Source: Tannerella sp. (GTDB lineage: Bacteria; Bacteroidota; Bacteroidia; Bacteroidales; Tannerellaceae). From it: a DNA stretch of 36,891 nt. The stretch is taken from the NCBI GenBank assembly GCA_031264155.1, contig JAISEJ010000052.1, positions 1 through 36,891 on the forward strand, read 5' to 3'. Below, in pieces: positions 1-10,566 of this stretch (position 1 is its first letter; each line of letters begins with the position of its first letter). A program made the position numbers and the translations under genes. The notes under the pieces are model-generated. The model searched no databases, had not been told where the DNA came from, and was given only the letters and a program-made list of their open reading frames with translations.

Positions 1-1428
1 TCGTCCGCACAGGAGGCGATAAGTATCGAAGAGGCTTTGGATATTGCGGAAGAAAACAATCCAACCTTAATACGTTCCAAGCTGAACCTGGAGAGGTATC
101 AGTTGAATCTGATTGCGCAGCGGGCGTCTCTCAAGTCGCAGTTTTCCCTTAATCTCGCCCCTTTAGACTACAGTAAAACGCGCAGGTTCGACAGCCGGGT
201 GTCGCAATGGTACACGAACGAGATGCTCAACTCCAGCGGGACGTTTCAGGTGTCGCAGCCCATCTTGCTGACCGACGGGGAAATTTCGCTTATCAATACG
301 TTCGGCTGGCAGGACAACCAGTCCGCGGCAGAAGGTCTTGATAACAGGAATAAAGCGTTCAGTAACAACCTTTATCTCAGACTTGCCCAGCCGGTTTTCA
401 CTTATAACCGCCGCAAAATGGAACTTCGGCGGATAGAGTTTGACTACGAGAACGCCGGCATCAGCTATGCCCTGCAGCGTCTTAATACCGAGCGGAGCAT
501 TACCAACCAGTTTTATGCCGTTTACATGGCGCAGAGCAACCTGGAAATAAGCCGCGAAGAACTGGAAAACGCCCGGCAGAGTTTTGATATCATTCAAAAT
601 AAGGTCGAAGCCGATCTTTCCGCCAAGGAAGAGCTTTATCAGGCGGAACTCAACCTGGCCACGGCGCAGTCGTCGGTTGAAGAGCGCATTGTCGCCCTCG
701 AAAATGCCAAGGATGAACTCAAACAGACGTTAGGCATGTCGCTTGGCGAAAACATAAATGTGAAAGCGGAGATAACGGTCAGCCCGGTTGCCGTCAATCT
801 GGAACAGGCCGTCAACAGCGGCTTGACCTCGCGCATGGAATTGCGCCAGCGCGAGATAGACTCGGAACTTGCCGAACTTCAGATGATTCAGACAAAAGGA
901 CTGAATGAGTTTAAGGGAGACGTGTCCCTGTCCGTCGGAATCATCGGCGACCACGAGAAATTCAACAACATTTACGATAATCCTACTCAAAACCCAAGGG
1001 TGGCCATCAGTTTCACGGTTCCCATCTTCGACTGGGGCGAGAAGAAAGCGCGTGTGCAGGCGCAAAAGACCGCCCAGACGATTGCGAAACTCGAACATGA
1101 AAACCAGAAAATAGACATAGAACTTAATATACGTCAGGTCTGGAGGCGGCTGGAAAACCTGCGCACACAGATAGACATAGCGGAAAAAAACGTCCGCAAT
1201 GCACAGCTTACGTACGATATAAACCTGACGAGATATCGCGAAGGCGACCTCACCGGAATGGAGATAAGCCAGTTCCAGACACAGCTTTCCAACAAGAAAA
1301 TCACCTATTCACAGACGCTTATAAATTATAAGATTGAGCTGCTGAACCTTAAAATACTTTCCTTATACGATTTCGAGAAAGACAGGCCTATTGTTCCTGT
1401 AAAAGAACTTAAGAATAACGAGGATTAA
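1..1428 (+). CDS. TolC-type outer membrane efflux protein, 5' truncated by window edge
   Basis: Frame is open from base 1 (SSAQEAISIEEALDIAEENNPTLIRSK...). The ORF-track start at 37 is an internal TTG. Coiled-coil OMF composition and position at the head of an RND operon. Confidence 0.88.
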   Translation, partial: SSAQEAISIEEALDIAEENNPTLIRSKLNLERYQLNLIAQRASLKSQFSLNLAPLDYSKTRRFDSRVSQWYTNEMLNSSGTFQVSQPILLTDGEISLINTFGWQDNQSAAEGLDNRNKAFSNNLYLRLAQPVFTYNRRKMELRRIEFDYENAGISYALQRLNTERSITNQFYAVYMAQSNLEISREELENARQSFDIIQNKVEADLSAKEELYQAELNLATAQSSVEERIVALENAKDELKQTLGMSLGENINVKAEITVSPVAVNLEQAVNSGLTSRMELRQREIDSELAELQMIQTKGLNEFKGDVSLSVGIIGDHEKFNNIYDNPTQNPRVAISFTVPIFDWGEKKARVQAQKTAQTIAKLEHENQKIDIELNIRQVWRRLENLRTQIDIAEKNVRNAQLTYDINLTRYREGDLTGMEISQFQTQLSNKKITYSQTLINYKIELLNLKILSLYDFEKDRPIVPVKELKNNED

Positions 1429-2508
1429 ATGATGAAATTTTTAAACATATCATATATGAAATACAAAAGCTTATTATCTGCGGCAATTCTTGTCCTGCTT
1501 GCGGCGTGTAACAATCAGCCTCAAAGCAATCAGAACGATATTGAGACGCCCGTATCCGTGCAGGAACTTAAAAAAGGATCTATCAGCAAGTTGATTAATA
1601 CCACAGGGACGGCGCTGGCTACTTATGGCGTCGAACTGAACTCCGAGATGAACGGTATGTACCAGCTTCAGAATAACCCTCAGACAGGCAAACCCTACAA
1701 GCTGGGCGACGCCGTCAAAAAAGGACAGCTTATCATACGCCTCGAAAATAAAGAATACGAGAACGGCATAGCGCTGGAATCGAAGAAGCTCAGTCTCGAG
1801 ATCGCGGAGCAGGAACAGAGCAAACAAAAAGCTTTGTATGAAAAAGGAGGCGTGACCCTGAGCGAGATGCGCAATACGGAGGTGAGAGTCACGAACGCCC
1901 GTTACGACCTCGAGAACGCAGATATAAACCTTGAGAAAATGAACATCAAAGCGCCGTTTGACGGGGTTATTGTCTCGCTGCCCCACTATACCATCAACAG
2001 TCGCGTGGAACAGGGCCGGCCAATGGTCGGATTCATGGATTACGCACGCATGTATATGGACATAAACCTCCCGGAAAGCACGATTGGGTATATTAAACCC
2101 AACCAGCCCGTATTTATCACCCACTATACGTTGCCCGACGATACGCTTGGCGGCGTCATCAGCGAATTGTCGCCTGCGATAAGTTCCGAAACGCGGACGT
2201 TTAAGGGAAAAATACTGGTTGACAACAAGAATTTGAAGTTGCGTCCGGGCATGTTTGTCAAGGCCGACGTCGTGGTCGACAAGGCAGACAGCGTGATTAT
2301 TATCCCCAAGGATGTAGTCCTTTCGATGAGGAACAGGAAATATGTTTACATCGTGGAACGGAATACCGCGATTGTGCGCAATATACAAACCGGCCTTGAA
2401 GATGAGAATAATATTCAGGTTACCGAGGGTCTGAATGAAAACGACAACCTCATCATACGCGGATACGAGACCCTGCGCGAGAACAGCCGCGTCAAGGTAA
2501 TGAAATAA
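1429..2508 (+). CDS. RND efflux periplasmic adaptor (HlyD/MFP family) lipoprotein
   Basis: Lipobox LLAAC; MFP-type segments (KAPFDGVI, KLRPGMFVKADVVV); directly follows the OMF. An alternative start at 1456 (MKYKSLLS) is plausible. Confidence 0.9.
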   Translation: MMKFLNISYMKYKSLLSAAILVLLAACNNQPQSNQNDIETPVSVQELKKGSISKLINTTGTALATYGVELNSEMNGMYQLQNNPQTGKPYKLGDAVKKGQLIIRLENKEYENGIALESKKLSLEIAEQEQSKQKALYEKGGVTLSEMRNTEVRVTNARYDLENADINLEKMNIKAPFDGVIVSLPHYTINSRVEQGRPMVGFMDYARMYMDINLPESTIGYIKPNQPVFITHYTLPDDTLGGVISELSPAISSETRTFKGKILVDNKNLKLRPGMFVKADVVVDKADSVIIIPKDVVLSMRNRKYVYIVERNTAIVRNIQTGLEDENNIQVTEGLNENDNLIIRGYETLRENSRVKVMK

Positions 2509-2543
2509 ACGGCCTTTATGTACATTTTAAGATTGCATGTTAA

Positions 2544-5500
2544 ATGAGAAATATAATCAGATTTGCGATAAAAAATCCTGTTACCATAAGCATGGTTGTA
2601 CTGGCAATACTGTTGCTGGGAAAGATTTCGTATGACCGTCTGAACGTGGATTTGTTGCCTGACATGAATTCGCCCCGTCTCTTTGTCGAGCTTGAGGCGG
2701 GTGAGCGTCCGCCGGAGGAGATTGAGAAGATGTTTATCGAAAGCATGGAATCCATGGCGATACGTCAGAGCGATGTGACGCAGGTGTCGTCGGTTGTCAA
2801 GGCAGGTTCTGCGCGTATAACGGTGGAATACGTACAGAACAAGGATATGGACGAGGCCTTCCTCGACCTCCAGAAAGCCATGAGCCCGTTTTCCCAGAAC
2901 ACCGAGATAGAATCTATTAACATCACACAGCATGACCCCAATACCGCCCCCGTCGTGCTTATTGCCATGTCGCACCGCACGATAACGGATATGGCGGAAT
3001 TGCGCAAGATGGCGGAAAGCTATATCCGTAACGAACTGATACGCCTCGGAGGAGTTGCCGAAGTGGCCCTTTCGGGCCAGGAAACGCCCGTCCTGACAAT
3101 AAAGACCGACCCCTACAAGCTAAGCGCATTCGGCCTGACAATGGAGGACATAGCAACCCGAATAGAAACCAACAACCAAAGCATTTCCGGCGGACGCGTA
3201 AGCGAACTCGGATTGCAGTACATCGTGAAAAGTTCGTCGCTGTTTACATCCGAAGCCGATTTTGAAAACCTCATCGTCAGCTATAAATCGACCGAAGCAG
3301 CCGCCTCGACGGAAACGTCCGCTTCGGCAGCCGGCGACAACCGGGCGCCCCTGTTCCTGCACGAAGTCGCCGCCGTAAAATTTGAAAACGCCCGGCCCGA
3401 AAACATAGTGCGCATAAACGGCGAACGCTGCATCGGACTGTCCGTTTATAAGGAAATGCAGTTTAACACGGTCAAGGTTGTCGACCTCATCGGCCGTCAG
3501 CTGGAGCTAATCGAGCAGGCGTTGCCCGGTTATAAATTTCAAGTAATAAGTAATCAGGGCATATTCATCAAACAGGCCATAAACGAAGTGAAGGACAGCG
3601 CCCTGATGGGAATGGCGCTTGCCGTGCTGGTGCTGTTCGTTTTCCTCCGCCGCATAAGTACGACCTTAATCGTCAGCCTGTCGATACCCATTTCGGTTGT
3701 GGCGACGTTTAATCTTATGTATTTTAACGGACTTACGCTTAACGTCATGACGCTGGGAGGACTGGCGCTGGGAGGAGGCATGCTCGTGGATAATGCCATT
3801 GTCGTCATCGAAAGCATCTTCCGAAAGCATGAGCGGGGGCTTAGCCGCGAAGATTTGATTGTCACGGGAACCGACGAAGTGGCGGGAGCCGTCATCGCCT
3901 CAACGCTGACAACAATCGTCGTCTTTCTCCCCATTGTATACCTGCACGGCGTTTCGGGCGAACTGTTCAAAGATCAGGCCTGGACGGTAGCGTTCTCGCT
4001 TTTCTCGTCGCTGTTTGTCGCGCTGCTGGTGATTCCGATGCTGTATGACAAACTGTCGGGACGCAAAAATGCCGGGATGGTAACGAAATCCATACAGTTC
4101 AAATGGTACAGCGGCCTTCTCGCTTCGCTCCTCAAACGGCGCTGGCTGGTCATCGGCGTTTCCGTACTGCTGCTGATCGCGACGATACTGCTTCTCCCGC
4201 TTGTCGGGACGGAATTTCTGCCGCGCTCGGAAGGCAAAACGTTCAGCATTTCGGTGAAACTGCCCGAAGGCACCCGCCTTGAACGAACCGATGCGGTCGT
4301 TAATAACCTTGAATATTTGCTCCATACGGTAAGCGGGGACAGCCTGTGCACCATATACAGCCATGTCGGTAAAGGCTCGTCGGAAAACGAAGTGTTCGAA
4401 GGAGAGCATACGGCGATGATGAAAGTGATTTTGTCGAAATCATCCCCGTCATCGCCCGAAGAAGTCATGTCGCGGTTTGTGGATGTGACGCACAACATCG
4501 AAGGGCTTGAGCTGGCGTTCAGGCAGGATGACAATTCGTTAGGCTCGCTTTTCGGGAGCGAAGAAGCGCCCCTTGTCGTGGAAATCAAAGGAGAAGACCT
4601 GAACGAGATTGCATCTGTTACCGACGAAGTGCTGGCAAGGCTGGAGGAGGTCGACGGCATCTATAATGTGAAATCGTCCATGGCAGACGGCGCGCCGGAG
4701 CTGCTCGTGTCGATTGACCGTACCGTGTCGGGAATAAACAACATCAGCGTCTCGACGGTTATACAGCAATTGAGGCAACAGCTGCAGGGACGCGAAGTCG
4801 GGAAGATGGATTTTAAAGGCGAGATGCGCGATATCGTAATCAAAGTGCCCGATATCACCGTCAATGAATTGCAAAACCTTGTCATCAAAAACGGGAATCA
4901 GGAATATCGCCTGCGCGAGATCGCCTCGATAACCAGTTCGCGGGCGCCGAAGGAAATCTTCCGCCGCAATCAAAGCCGCATCAACAAAATCCTTGCCGAC
5001 AAGGATGCGGCGCAGTCGCTCGACAAGGTCGCCCGGCAGATACGCCAGTCCGTCGGCGACATAGACCTGCCGGCAAACTATTCGATTGCCGTCACCGGCG
5101 AGGAGGAGAAGCGTCAGGAGTCGATGAACAGCCTCATGTTTGCGCTGCTTCTGTCCGTGATACTCGTTTATATGGTGCTGGCGTCGCAGTTCGAATCGCT
5201 GCTGCATCCGTTCACGATCCTGCTGACCATACCGCTCGCCCTTGTCGGCGCAATCCTGTTGTTTTTAGTTACCGGCATAACGATTAACATCATGGGCGTT
5301 ATCGGCATCATCATGCTGGCAGGTATAGCGGTCAACAATTCGATTCTTCTGGTCGGGCGCATCACGCAGTTGAAGACGGCCATGCCCCTTGCGGAAGCTA
5401 TCGTAGAGGCCGGCCAGCAACGCATACGCCCCATTATAATGACCAGCCTGACGACGATTCTGGCCTTGCTGCCCATGTCGTTCAATATCGGCGAAGGCGC

Positions 5501-5627
5501 GGCGCTGCGTTCGTCGATGGCCATTGCGGTGATCGGCGGACTTGTCACATCGACGCTGATGAGTCTGGCTGTCATTCCATGCGTGTATTATGTGTTTGAA
5601 CAAATGAAAAACAGGGTTAAGCGATGA
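2544..5627 (+). CDS. RND (HAE1/AcrB-type) efflux permease
   Basis: 1027 aa; MRNIIRFAIKNPVTISMVVLAILLLG start, GGGMLVDNAIVVIESI TM4 motif, VMLAGIAVNNSILLV-like TM10 region; operon context. Confidence 0.92.
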   Translation: MRNIIRFAIKNPVTISMVVLAILLLGKISYDRLNVDLLPDMNSPRLFVELEAGERPPEEIEKMFIESMESMAIRQSDVTQVSSVVKAGSARITVEYVQNKDMDEAFLDLQKAMSPFSQNTEIESINITQHDPNTAPVVLIAMSHRTITDMAELRKMAESYIRNELIRLGGVAEVALSGQETPVLTIKTDPYKLSAFGLTMEDIATRIETNNQSISGGRVSELGLQYIVKSSSLFTSEADFENLIVSYKSTEAAASTETSASAAGDNRAPLFLHEVAAVKFENARPENIVRINGERCIGLSVYKEMQFNTVKVVDLIGRQLELIEQALPGYKFQVISNQGIFIKQAINEVKDSALMGMALAVLVLFVFLRRISTTLIVSLSIPISVVATFNLMYFNGLTLNVMTLGGLALGGGMLVDNAIVVIESIFRKHERGLSREDLIVTGTDEVAGAVIASTLTTIVVFLPIVYLHGVSGELFKDQAWTVAFSLFSSLFVALLVIPMLYDKLSGRKNAGMVTKSIQFKWYSGLLASLLKRRWLVIGVSVLLLIATILLLPLVGTEFLPRSEGKTFSISVKLPEGTRLERTDAVVNNLEYLLHTVSGDSLCTIYSHVGKGSSENEVFEGEHTAMMKVILSKSSPSSPEEVMSRFVDVTHNIEGLELAFRQDDNSLGSLFGSEEAPLVVEIKGEDLNEIASVTDEVLARLEEVDGIYNVKSSMADGAPELLVSIDRTVSGINNISVSTVIQQLRQQLQGREVGKMDFKGEMRDIVIKVPDITVNELQNLVIKNGNQEYRLREIASITSSRAPKEIFRRNQSRINKILADKDAAQSLDKVARQIRQSVGDIDLPANYSIAVTGEEEKRQESMNSLMFALLLSVILVYMVLASQFESLLHPFTILLTIPLALVGAILLFLVTGITINIMGVIGIIMLAGIAVNNSILLVGRITQLKTAMPLAEAIVEAGQQRIRPIIMTSLTTILALLPMSFNIGEGAALRSSMAIAVIGGLVTSTLMSLAVIPCVYYVFEQMKNRVKR

Positions 5628-5696
5628 GAAGCAAACAAGATATAACAGTTTTGCCCGGATGCGGCGTATCCGGATTTGGCGACAGACATGTCGACA

Positions 5697-5813
5697 GGCT
5701 ATCGACGGACACGTCGCAGGGCTATCGACGGATACGTCGCAGGGCTTATCGACGGATACGTCGCAGGGCTATCGACGGACACGTCGCAAGGCTATCGACG
5801 GATGCGTCGCAAG
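5697..5813. repeat. about 5 tandem copies of a 23-bp repeat (ggctatcgacggacacgtcgcag; one 24-bp copy), preceded by a degenerate partial copy
   Basis: Direct reading: ggctatcgacggacacgtcgcag / ggctatcgacggatacgtcgcag / ggcttatcgacggatacgtcgcag / ggctatcgacggacacgtcgcaa / ggctatcgacggatgcgtcgcaa. Confidence 0.93.
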
Positions 5814-5874
5814 GCCGGCGACAAAACCGCCCCGCGTGCAGTATATATATGTTCTTCATTCATAAGCGAAAAAG

Positions 5875-8800
5875 ATGAATTTTCTGTTAAATAGAAGGAT
5901 TACAATAAGCATGTTGTTTATATCACTTACCCTGCTGGGGTATGTGTCGTATAAGCAATTGCCAATGGAGATGCTGCCCAACGCAGAGCCGCCTGTACTG
6001 TTCGTGTCGGTCAACTCGCAACAGGAAATGGACCCGTCGTATGTGGAATCGGAGGTCATCATTCCCCTCGAAGGAGCCATAAGCGCGGTCGGAGGCGTGG
6101 ACAAGATCCAGTCGGAAGTAAGCAACCGCCAGTCGTCAATACGCATCGACTTTAAGGCCGATGTTAATTTCAAGACCACCTCCCTGCGTCTGGAGGAAAA
6201 AATGAAAGAAGTATCGGCATCGCTTCCCGACGGTTTTACCGTGCGTGTCCAGAAAGTGAATGTGGCGATGATGAACAGCAACTTCATGGCCCTGCAGGTG
6301 CGCGGTTCGGGCGGCGTCGACCGCGTACGTAACGTCGTCGACGAAAAAATCCTGTCGGAACTCGAAAACATCGACGGCATTGCAGCCGTCACCGTATTCG
6401 GCGGACGCGAAAAAGCAATCGAAGTAAGGCTCGACAAGGATGCCTGCAAGGCGCTGAACCTTACTACCGCAAGGATAAGCAGCCTGCTGAGCGCCAATAC
6501 GCAGGAAAAAGTATTCATCGGCAATGCGCGCGAATCCGACAGCCAGTATTTCGTTCACGTCAATTCGTCGTACACCAAAGTATCGGAGCTTGAGAATATT
6601 GTCGTGGCGCAAGGCCCGGTGCTGCTCAAAGATGTGGCGACCGTATTTTTTGACCTCAAGGAAGAAACGTCGTACAGCCGCGTGAACGGCAAGGAAGCCA
6701 TTTCCGTATCGCTCGTCAACGATGCACAGGCCAACCTCATCGACTTGTCGCACCGCACGACGGAGGTTATCAACCGCCTGAACGCACGCCTCGAGCCGCT
6801 GGACGTGGAGATTGTCATCGACTCCAACACCGCCGAGACGATGGAAGACAATATCAACCAAATCATCAACCTTGCCCTCATAGGCGGACTGCTGGCCGTC
6901 GTAGTGCTCTGGTTTTTCCTTAAAAACGTAAGGCTGGTCTTCTTCATCGCACTGTCGATGCCGATATCCGTATATACGGCCTTTAATTTCTTTTACGCCG
7001 CGGGGATTACGATTAACAGCCTCACGCTCGTCGGCATGGCGCTGGCCGTCGGGATGCTGCTCGACAACAGCGTCGTCGTGCTCGAAAATATCTACCGGCT
7101 GTCGGCGGCCGGCATGTCGCCCGAACGCTCCGTGATGCAGGGCACCAAAGAAGTCTGGCGCTCCATTGTCGCGGCAACCCTCACGACAATCACCGTATTC
7201 ATGCCCTTCGTCTTCTCCGACAATTTCCTCGTCAAGCTGATAGGCAATAATATCGGGGTGTCAATCGTGTCGACGCTCCTTGTCTCGATGGCCGTAGCCC
7301 TGCTGTTCATCCCCATGGCCGCTCATTCGATACTGCGGAAAAAAGGCAGCAGCGTGTTCTACGAGAAAGTATCCCTTTCGCAACGCCCCGTCCAGATCTA
7401 CCTCGTCCTGTTGAAAACGTGCATGCGCAATCCCGGGGTAGCCATATTCGGTTCCGTTATCTTGCTTTTCGTGACCTTGATCATATCCATCTCCACAACG
7501 GTGCAGCAGAACAGGGATGTAGACTCCGACCGCTTCAACGTTTACGTCACCATGCGCACGGGAAGCACCCTCGAAAATACGGATAAAGTAGTCAAGGCGC
7601 TCGAAGAACGGCTCAACGAAATACCGGAAAAGAAAGACATCATAAGCCGCATCAACGAAGAAGAGGCAGTGCTGACGCTCGTCATGCAGGAAAACTATCA
7701 GGCAATAGGAAAACGCAAGATTTCAGAAATAAAAGCCGACGTACAGTCGAAGATGCCGAACGTGGAAGGCGCGGAAATATCCGTTTCGGATGCCACGGGC
7801 GGACAAAACCGGGGCGGCGATATGGGCGGCATGGTAGCGTTCATGAGTCTGCTGGGCATAGGCGACAACCAGGAACGGGTGATCGTGAAAGGCTCCGATT
7901 ATGACATGATGCAACTCGTCGCCGAAGATGTGCGCTATTATCTCGACGAACAGGACTTCATCCGTAACTCGTGGGTCTCGTACACGCGCCGCCAGCCGGA
8001 AGTGCGCCTTAACTTCGACCAGATCCTGCTTACTTCCTACGAAATAACACGCGCCAACATAACCGCAGGACTGGCAGACCTGAATACCGAATATTCGTCG
8101 GGGACGACCTTCAAGGTAGGAGATGAATCGTACGACATCATTATCCGCGAAAAAACGCCGGAAGAAGAGGAAGAAGAAGCGCGGAAACAAAAAACAATCG
8201 ACAACCTCGAAGCCGTACAGATCATGAACGCGAACGGCGGGTTGCACAACCTGAAGGATATCGCGACCGTGAATAAAGCCTTCGGACGCTCGCGCATCAC
8301 GCGCGTTAACCAGGATAAGCAGCTTGAAGTGCGGTATAATTTCATCCGCAGCGTCGAGCAGTCCAAATCCCTGCTCGAAGGCTACCGTGCCGACATAGAC
8401 CAGCTGATCGCCAACTATAACCTTCCCGCCGGCATCGCCATCGAAGTGATACACGAGGAAGACCTGTTTGCCGAGTTCAAGTTCCTCATCCTTGCCGCCT
8501 TTATCCTGATCTTCATGATACTGGCCTGCGTCTTCGAATCCATATCGACCCCGTTCGTCATGCTGTTCTCCATTCCTTTGGCGGCAATCGGCTCGCTGCT
8601 GGCGCTGATTATGACGGGAAACAGCCTGCTCAGCGCCAATACGCTGATCGGATTCATCATCCTGCTGGGCGTTGTGGTGAACAACGGCATCATCCTGATT
8701 GACTATGCCAACATCCTGCGCAAACGCGGGTTCCGCCGCGAACGTGCGCTGATCATGGCCGGCCTGTCCCGCGTACGCCCCATACTGATAACGAGTATAA

Positions 8801-10563
8801 CGACAATCATCGCCATGTTCCCGATGGCAATGGGCGATTCGGAATACGCCGGAGCCATCGGCGCGCCTTTTGCCATAACGGTTATCGGCGGCCTTGCCTT
8901 TTCGTCGCTGCTGACACTGGTAATCATCCCGACCGTCTGCATGGGACTGGAAAACACGACGCAGTGGTACCGCACCCTGTCGCGCAAAATGAAATTCCTG
9001 CACATCCTGCTCGCCATCGCCGGAACAGCCGGCATATACCTGTATGTCGAAGAACTCCTGTGGCAGTCGTTATACTTTGTGGCGCTCATTATCCTTATCC
9101 CCGGAATCACCTATTTCGCCCAGACAAGCCTCCGGCGGGCAAAGGCGGATATCGTCGACCCGGACCGGGAGATCCACATCGTCATACGCAGCCTCGTGAA
9201 AATATACGACCGCGCCGGACGCTTCTCACGCCAGTGGAACAGCGGCCTGGAACTGCGGAAGCGGCTTGGCCTCAGCAGCGAATACCACTCGCTGAAGGAT
9301 TTCGTGAACATAAGCTGGCAGTTCGCACTCTGGGGCTTCACGCTGTATTTCACGTATTTCTATCTGGAAAGCAAGCTGTGGGGCTTTGTCCTGTCGTTTG
9401 CCATCTATGCCCAAACGCTGTACCTGTGGCGCAAAATCCGAACTTACATGTTCTACCGTTTTGCCGGAAGCAAAGCCGTGAAATACATCAACCGCATTAT
9501 ATTCTGGAGCATACCGCCCCTGATCTTATACGGACTGTACGAGAGACTCGACAACCCGGCCATGACGGCGATCATCGGAGTTTTCTGGGGCCTGGGAATC
9601 GCCATCTACGTCACGTCGCAATATCTGTATGAGAAAGACATCAATATCGAACGCATAAGCGGCCGCTTTGCAGGATTGAGACGCGTGCTGTTCCGCAATG
9701 TGAAGAGCATCCCGCTTATCGGGAAACGCCGCCGTCCGTTCAAAGCCCTGCGAGGCGTATCTTTCGAGATAAAGACCGGGATGTTCGGCCTGCTGGGGCC
9801 TAACGGGGCCGGCAAGTCAACGTTCATGCGCATCATCACCGGCATACTGGAACAGAGCTACGGAAGCATCTGGATCAACGGCCTGGATACGCGCGTTTAC
9901 CGCGAAGAGCTGCAAAGCCTCATCGGTTTCCTGCCGCAGGAATTCGGCACGTACGAGAACATGACATCGTACGAGTTCCTCGACTATCAGGCGATCATGA
10001 AGGGGCTGACCGACGAGCGGACGCGGGCGGAGCGGATAGAATACGTCCTCAAGGCCGTGCACATGTACGAGCGCAAGGACGATAAAATCGGCTCGTTCTC
10101 GGGCGGAATGAAGCAGCGCATCGGCATTGCACTGATATTGCTGCACCTGCCGCGAATCCTCGTCGTCGACGAACCTACCGCAGGCCTCGACCCGCGCGAA
10201 CGCATACGCTTCCGCAACCTGCTCGTCGAACTGAGCAAAAACCGCGTGGTCATCTTCTCAACCCATATCATAGAAGACATCTCAAGCTCCTGCAACCAGG
10301 TGGTGGTAATAAACAAAGGCGAGCTGAAGTATTTCGGCGAACCGGAAAAGATGGTCGACATGGCCGTGGGGAAAATCTGGCAGTTCCACATCGACAAGGA
10401 ATCGTTCGATGAAAAGCTCGAGAAATCACTCGTCGTACACAACATCCAGGACGGCGATCTGATACAGGTGCGCTACCTCTCGGCCGGACAGCCCTGGCCC
10501 GGCGCCGTACAGGTGGAGGCAAACCTCGAAGACGCCTACTTATGTCTCTTGAAAAATATGTAA
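5875..10563 (+). CDS. RND efflux permease fused to a TM linker and a C-terminal ABC ATPase domain
   Basis: Single 1562-aa ORF. Residues ~1-1025 RND-like (MNFLLNRRITISMLFISLTLLGY, GMLLDNSVVVLENIYR). Polytopic linker. Then Walker A GLLGPNGAGKST, signature FSGGMKQRIGIA, Walker B ILVVDEPTAGLDP, H-loop VIFSTHIIED. Confidence 0.9.
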   Translation: MNFLLNRRITISMLFISLTLLGYVSYKQLPMEMLPNAEPPVLFVSVNSQQEMDPSYVESEVIIPLEGAISAVGGVDKIQSEVSNRQSSIRIDFKADVNFKTTSLRLEEKMKEVSASLPDGFTVRVQKVNVAMMNSNFMALQVRGSGGVDRVRNVVDEKILSELENIDGIAAVTVFGGREKAIEVRLDKDACKALNLTTARISSLLSANTQEKVFIGNARESDSQYFVHVNSSYTKVSELENIVVAQGPVLLKDVATVFFDLKEETSYSRVNGKEAISVSLVNDAQANLIDLSHRTTEVINRLNARLEPLDVEIVIDSNTAETMEDNINQIINLALIGGLLAVVVLWFFLKNVRLVFFIALSMPISVYTAFNFFYAAGITINSLTLVGMALAVGMLLDNSVVVLENIYRLSAAGMSPERSVMQGTKEVWRSIVAATLTTITVFMPFVFSDNFLVKLIGNNIGVSIVSTLLVSMAVALLFIPMAAHSILRKKGSSVFYEKVSLSQRPVQIYLVLLKTCMRNPGVAIFGSVILLFVTLIISISTTVQQNRDVDSDRFNVYVTMRTGSTLENTDKVVKALEERLNEIPEKKDIISRINEEEAVLTLVMQENYQAIGKRKISEIKADVQSKMPNVEGAEISVSDATGGQNRGGDMGGMVAFMSLLGIGDNQERVIVKGSDYDMMQLVAEDVRYYLDEQDFIRNSWVSYTRRQPEVRLNFDQILLTSYEITRANITAGLADLNTEYSSGTTFKVGDESYDIIIREKTPEEEEEEARKQKTIDNLEAVQIMNANGGLHNLKDIATVNKAFGRSRITRVNQDKQLEVRYNFIRSVEQSKSLLEGYRADIDQLIANYNLPAGIAIEVIHEEDLFAEFKFLILAAFILIFMILACVFESISTPFVMLFSIPLAAIGSLLALIMTGNSLLSANTLIGFIILLGVVVNNGIILIDYANILRKRGFRRERALIMAGLSRVRPILITSITTIIAMFPMAMGDSEYAGAIGAPFAITVIGGLAFSSLLTLVIIPTVCMGLENTTQWYRTLSRKMKFLHILLAIAGTAGIYLYVEELLWQSLYFVALIILIPGITYFAQTSLRRAKADIVDPDREIHIVIRSLVKIYDRAGRFSRQWNSGLELRKRLGLSSEYHSLKDFVNISWQFALWGFTLYFTYFYLESKLWGFVLSFAIYAQTLYLWRKIRTYMFYRFAGSKAVKYINRIIFWSIPPLILYGLYERLDNPAMTAIIGVFWGLGIAIYVTSQYLYEKDINIERISGRFAGLRRVLFRNVKSIPLIGKRRRPFKALRGVSFEIKTGMFGLLGPNGAGKSTFMRIITGILEQSYGSIWINGLDTRVYREELQSLIGFLPQEFGTYENMTSYEFLDYQAIMKGLTDERTRAERIEYVLKAVHMYERKDDKIGSFSGGMKQRIGIALILLHLPRILVVDEPTAGLDPRERIRFRNLLVELSKNRVVIFSTHIIEDISSSCNQVVVINKGELKYFGEPEKMVDMAVGKIWQFHIDKESFDEKLEKSLVVHNIQDGDLIQVRYLSAGQPWPGAVQVEANLEDAYLCLLKNM

Positions 10564-10566
10564 GAT

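Noticed and set aside
163-5603. Many antisense ORFs over the OMF/MFP/RND genes (e.g. 1474-2388, 4539-5207)
   Set aside because: Shadow ORFs opposite clear, well-matched efflux genes in GC-rich DNA; low-complexity or His/Arg-rich translations with no recognisable motifs.
5697-5813. CRISPR array
   Set aside because: Units are contiguous with no unique spacers, and no cas genes are present.
5624-5894. Three overlapping ORFs over the 23-bp repeats
   Set aside because: Open in all three frames only because of the repeat; unit length not a multiple of 3; no conserved start context.
7723-9003. 426-aa antisense ORF within the RND-ABC gene
   Set aside because: Opposite an intact conserved domain; composition (Q/H/R/D-rich) typical of a shadow frame.
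8964-9632. 222-aa same-strand alternate-frame ORF
   Set aside because: Overlaps the fusion-protein linker in another frame; Pro/Arg/His-rich out-of-frame translation.
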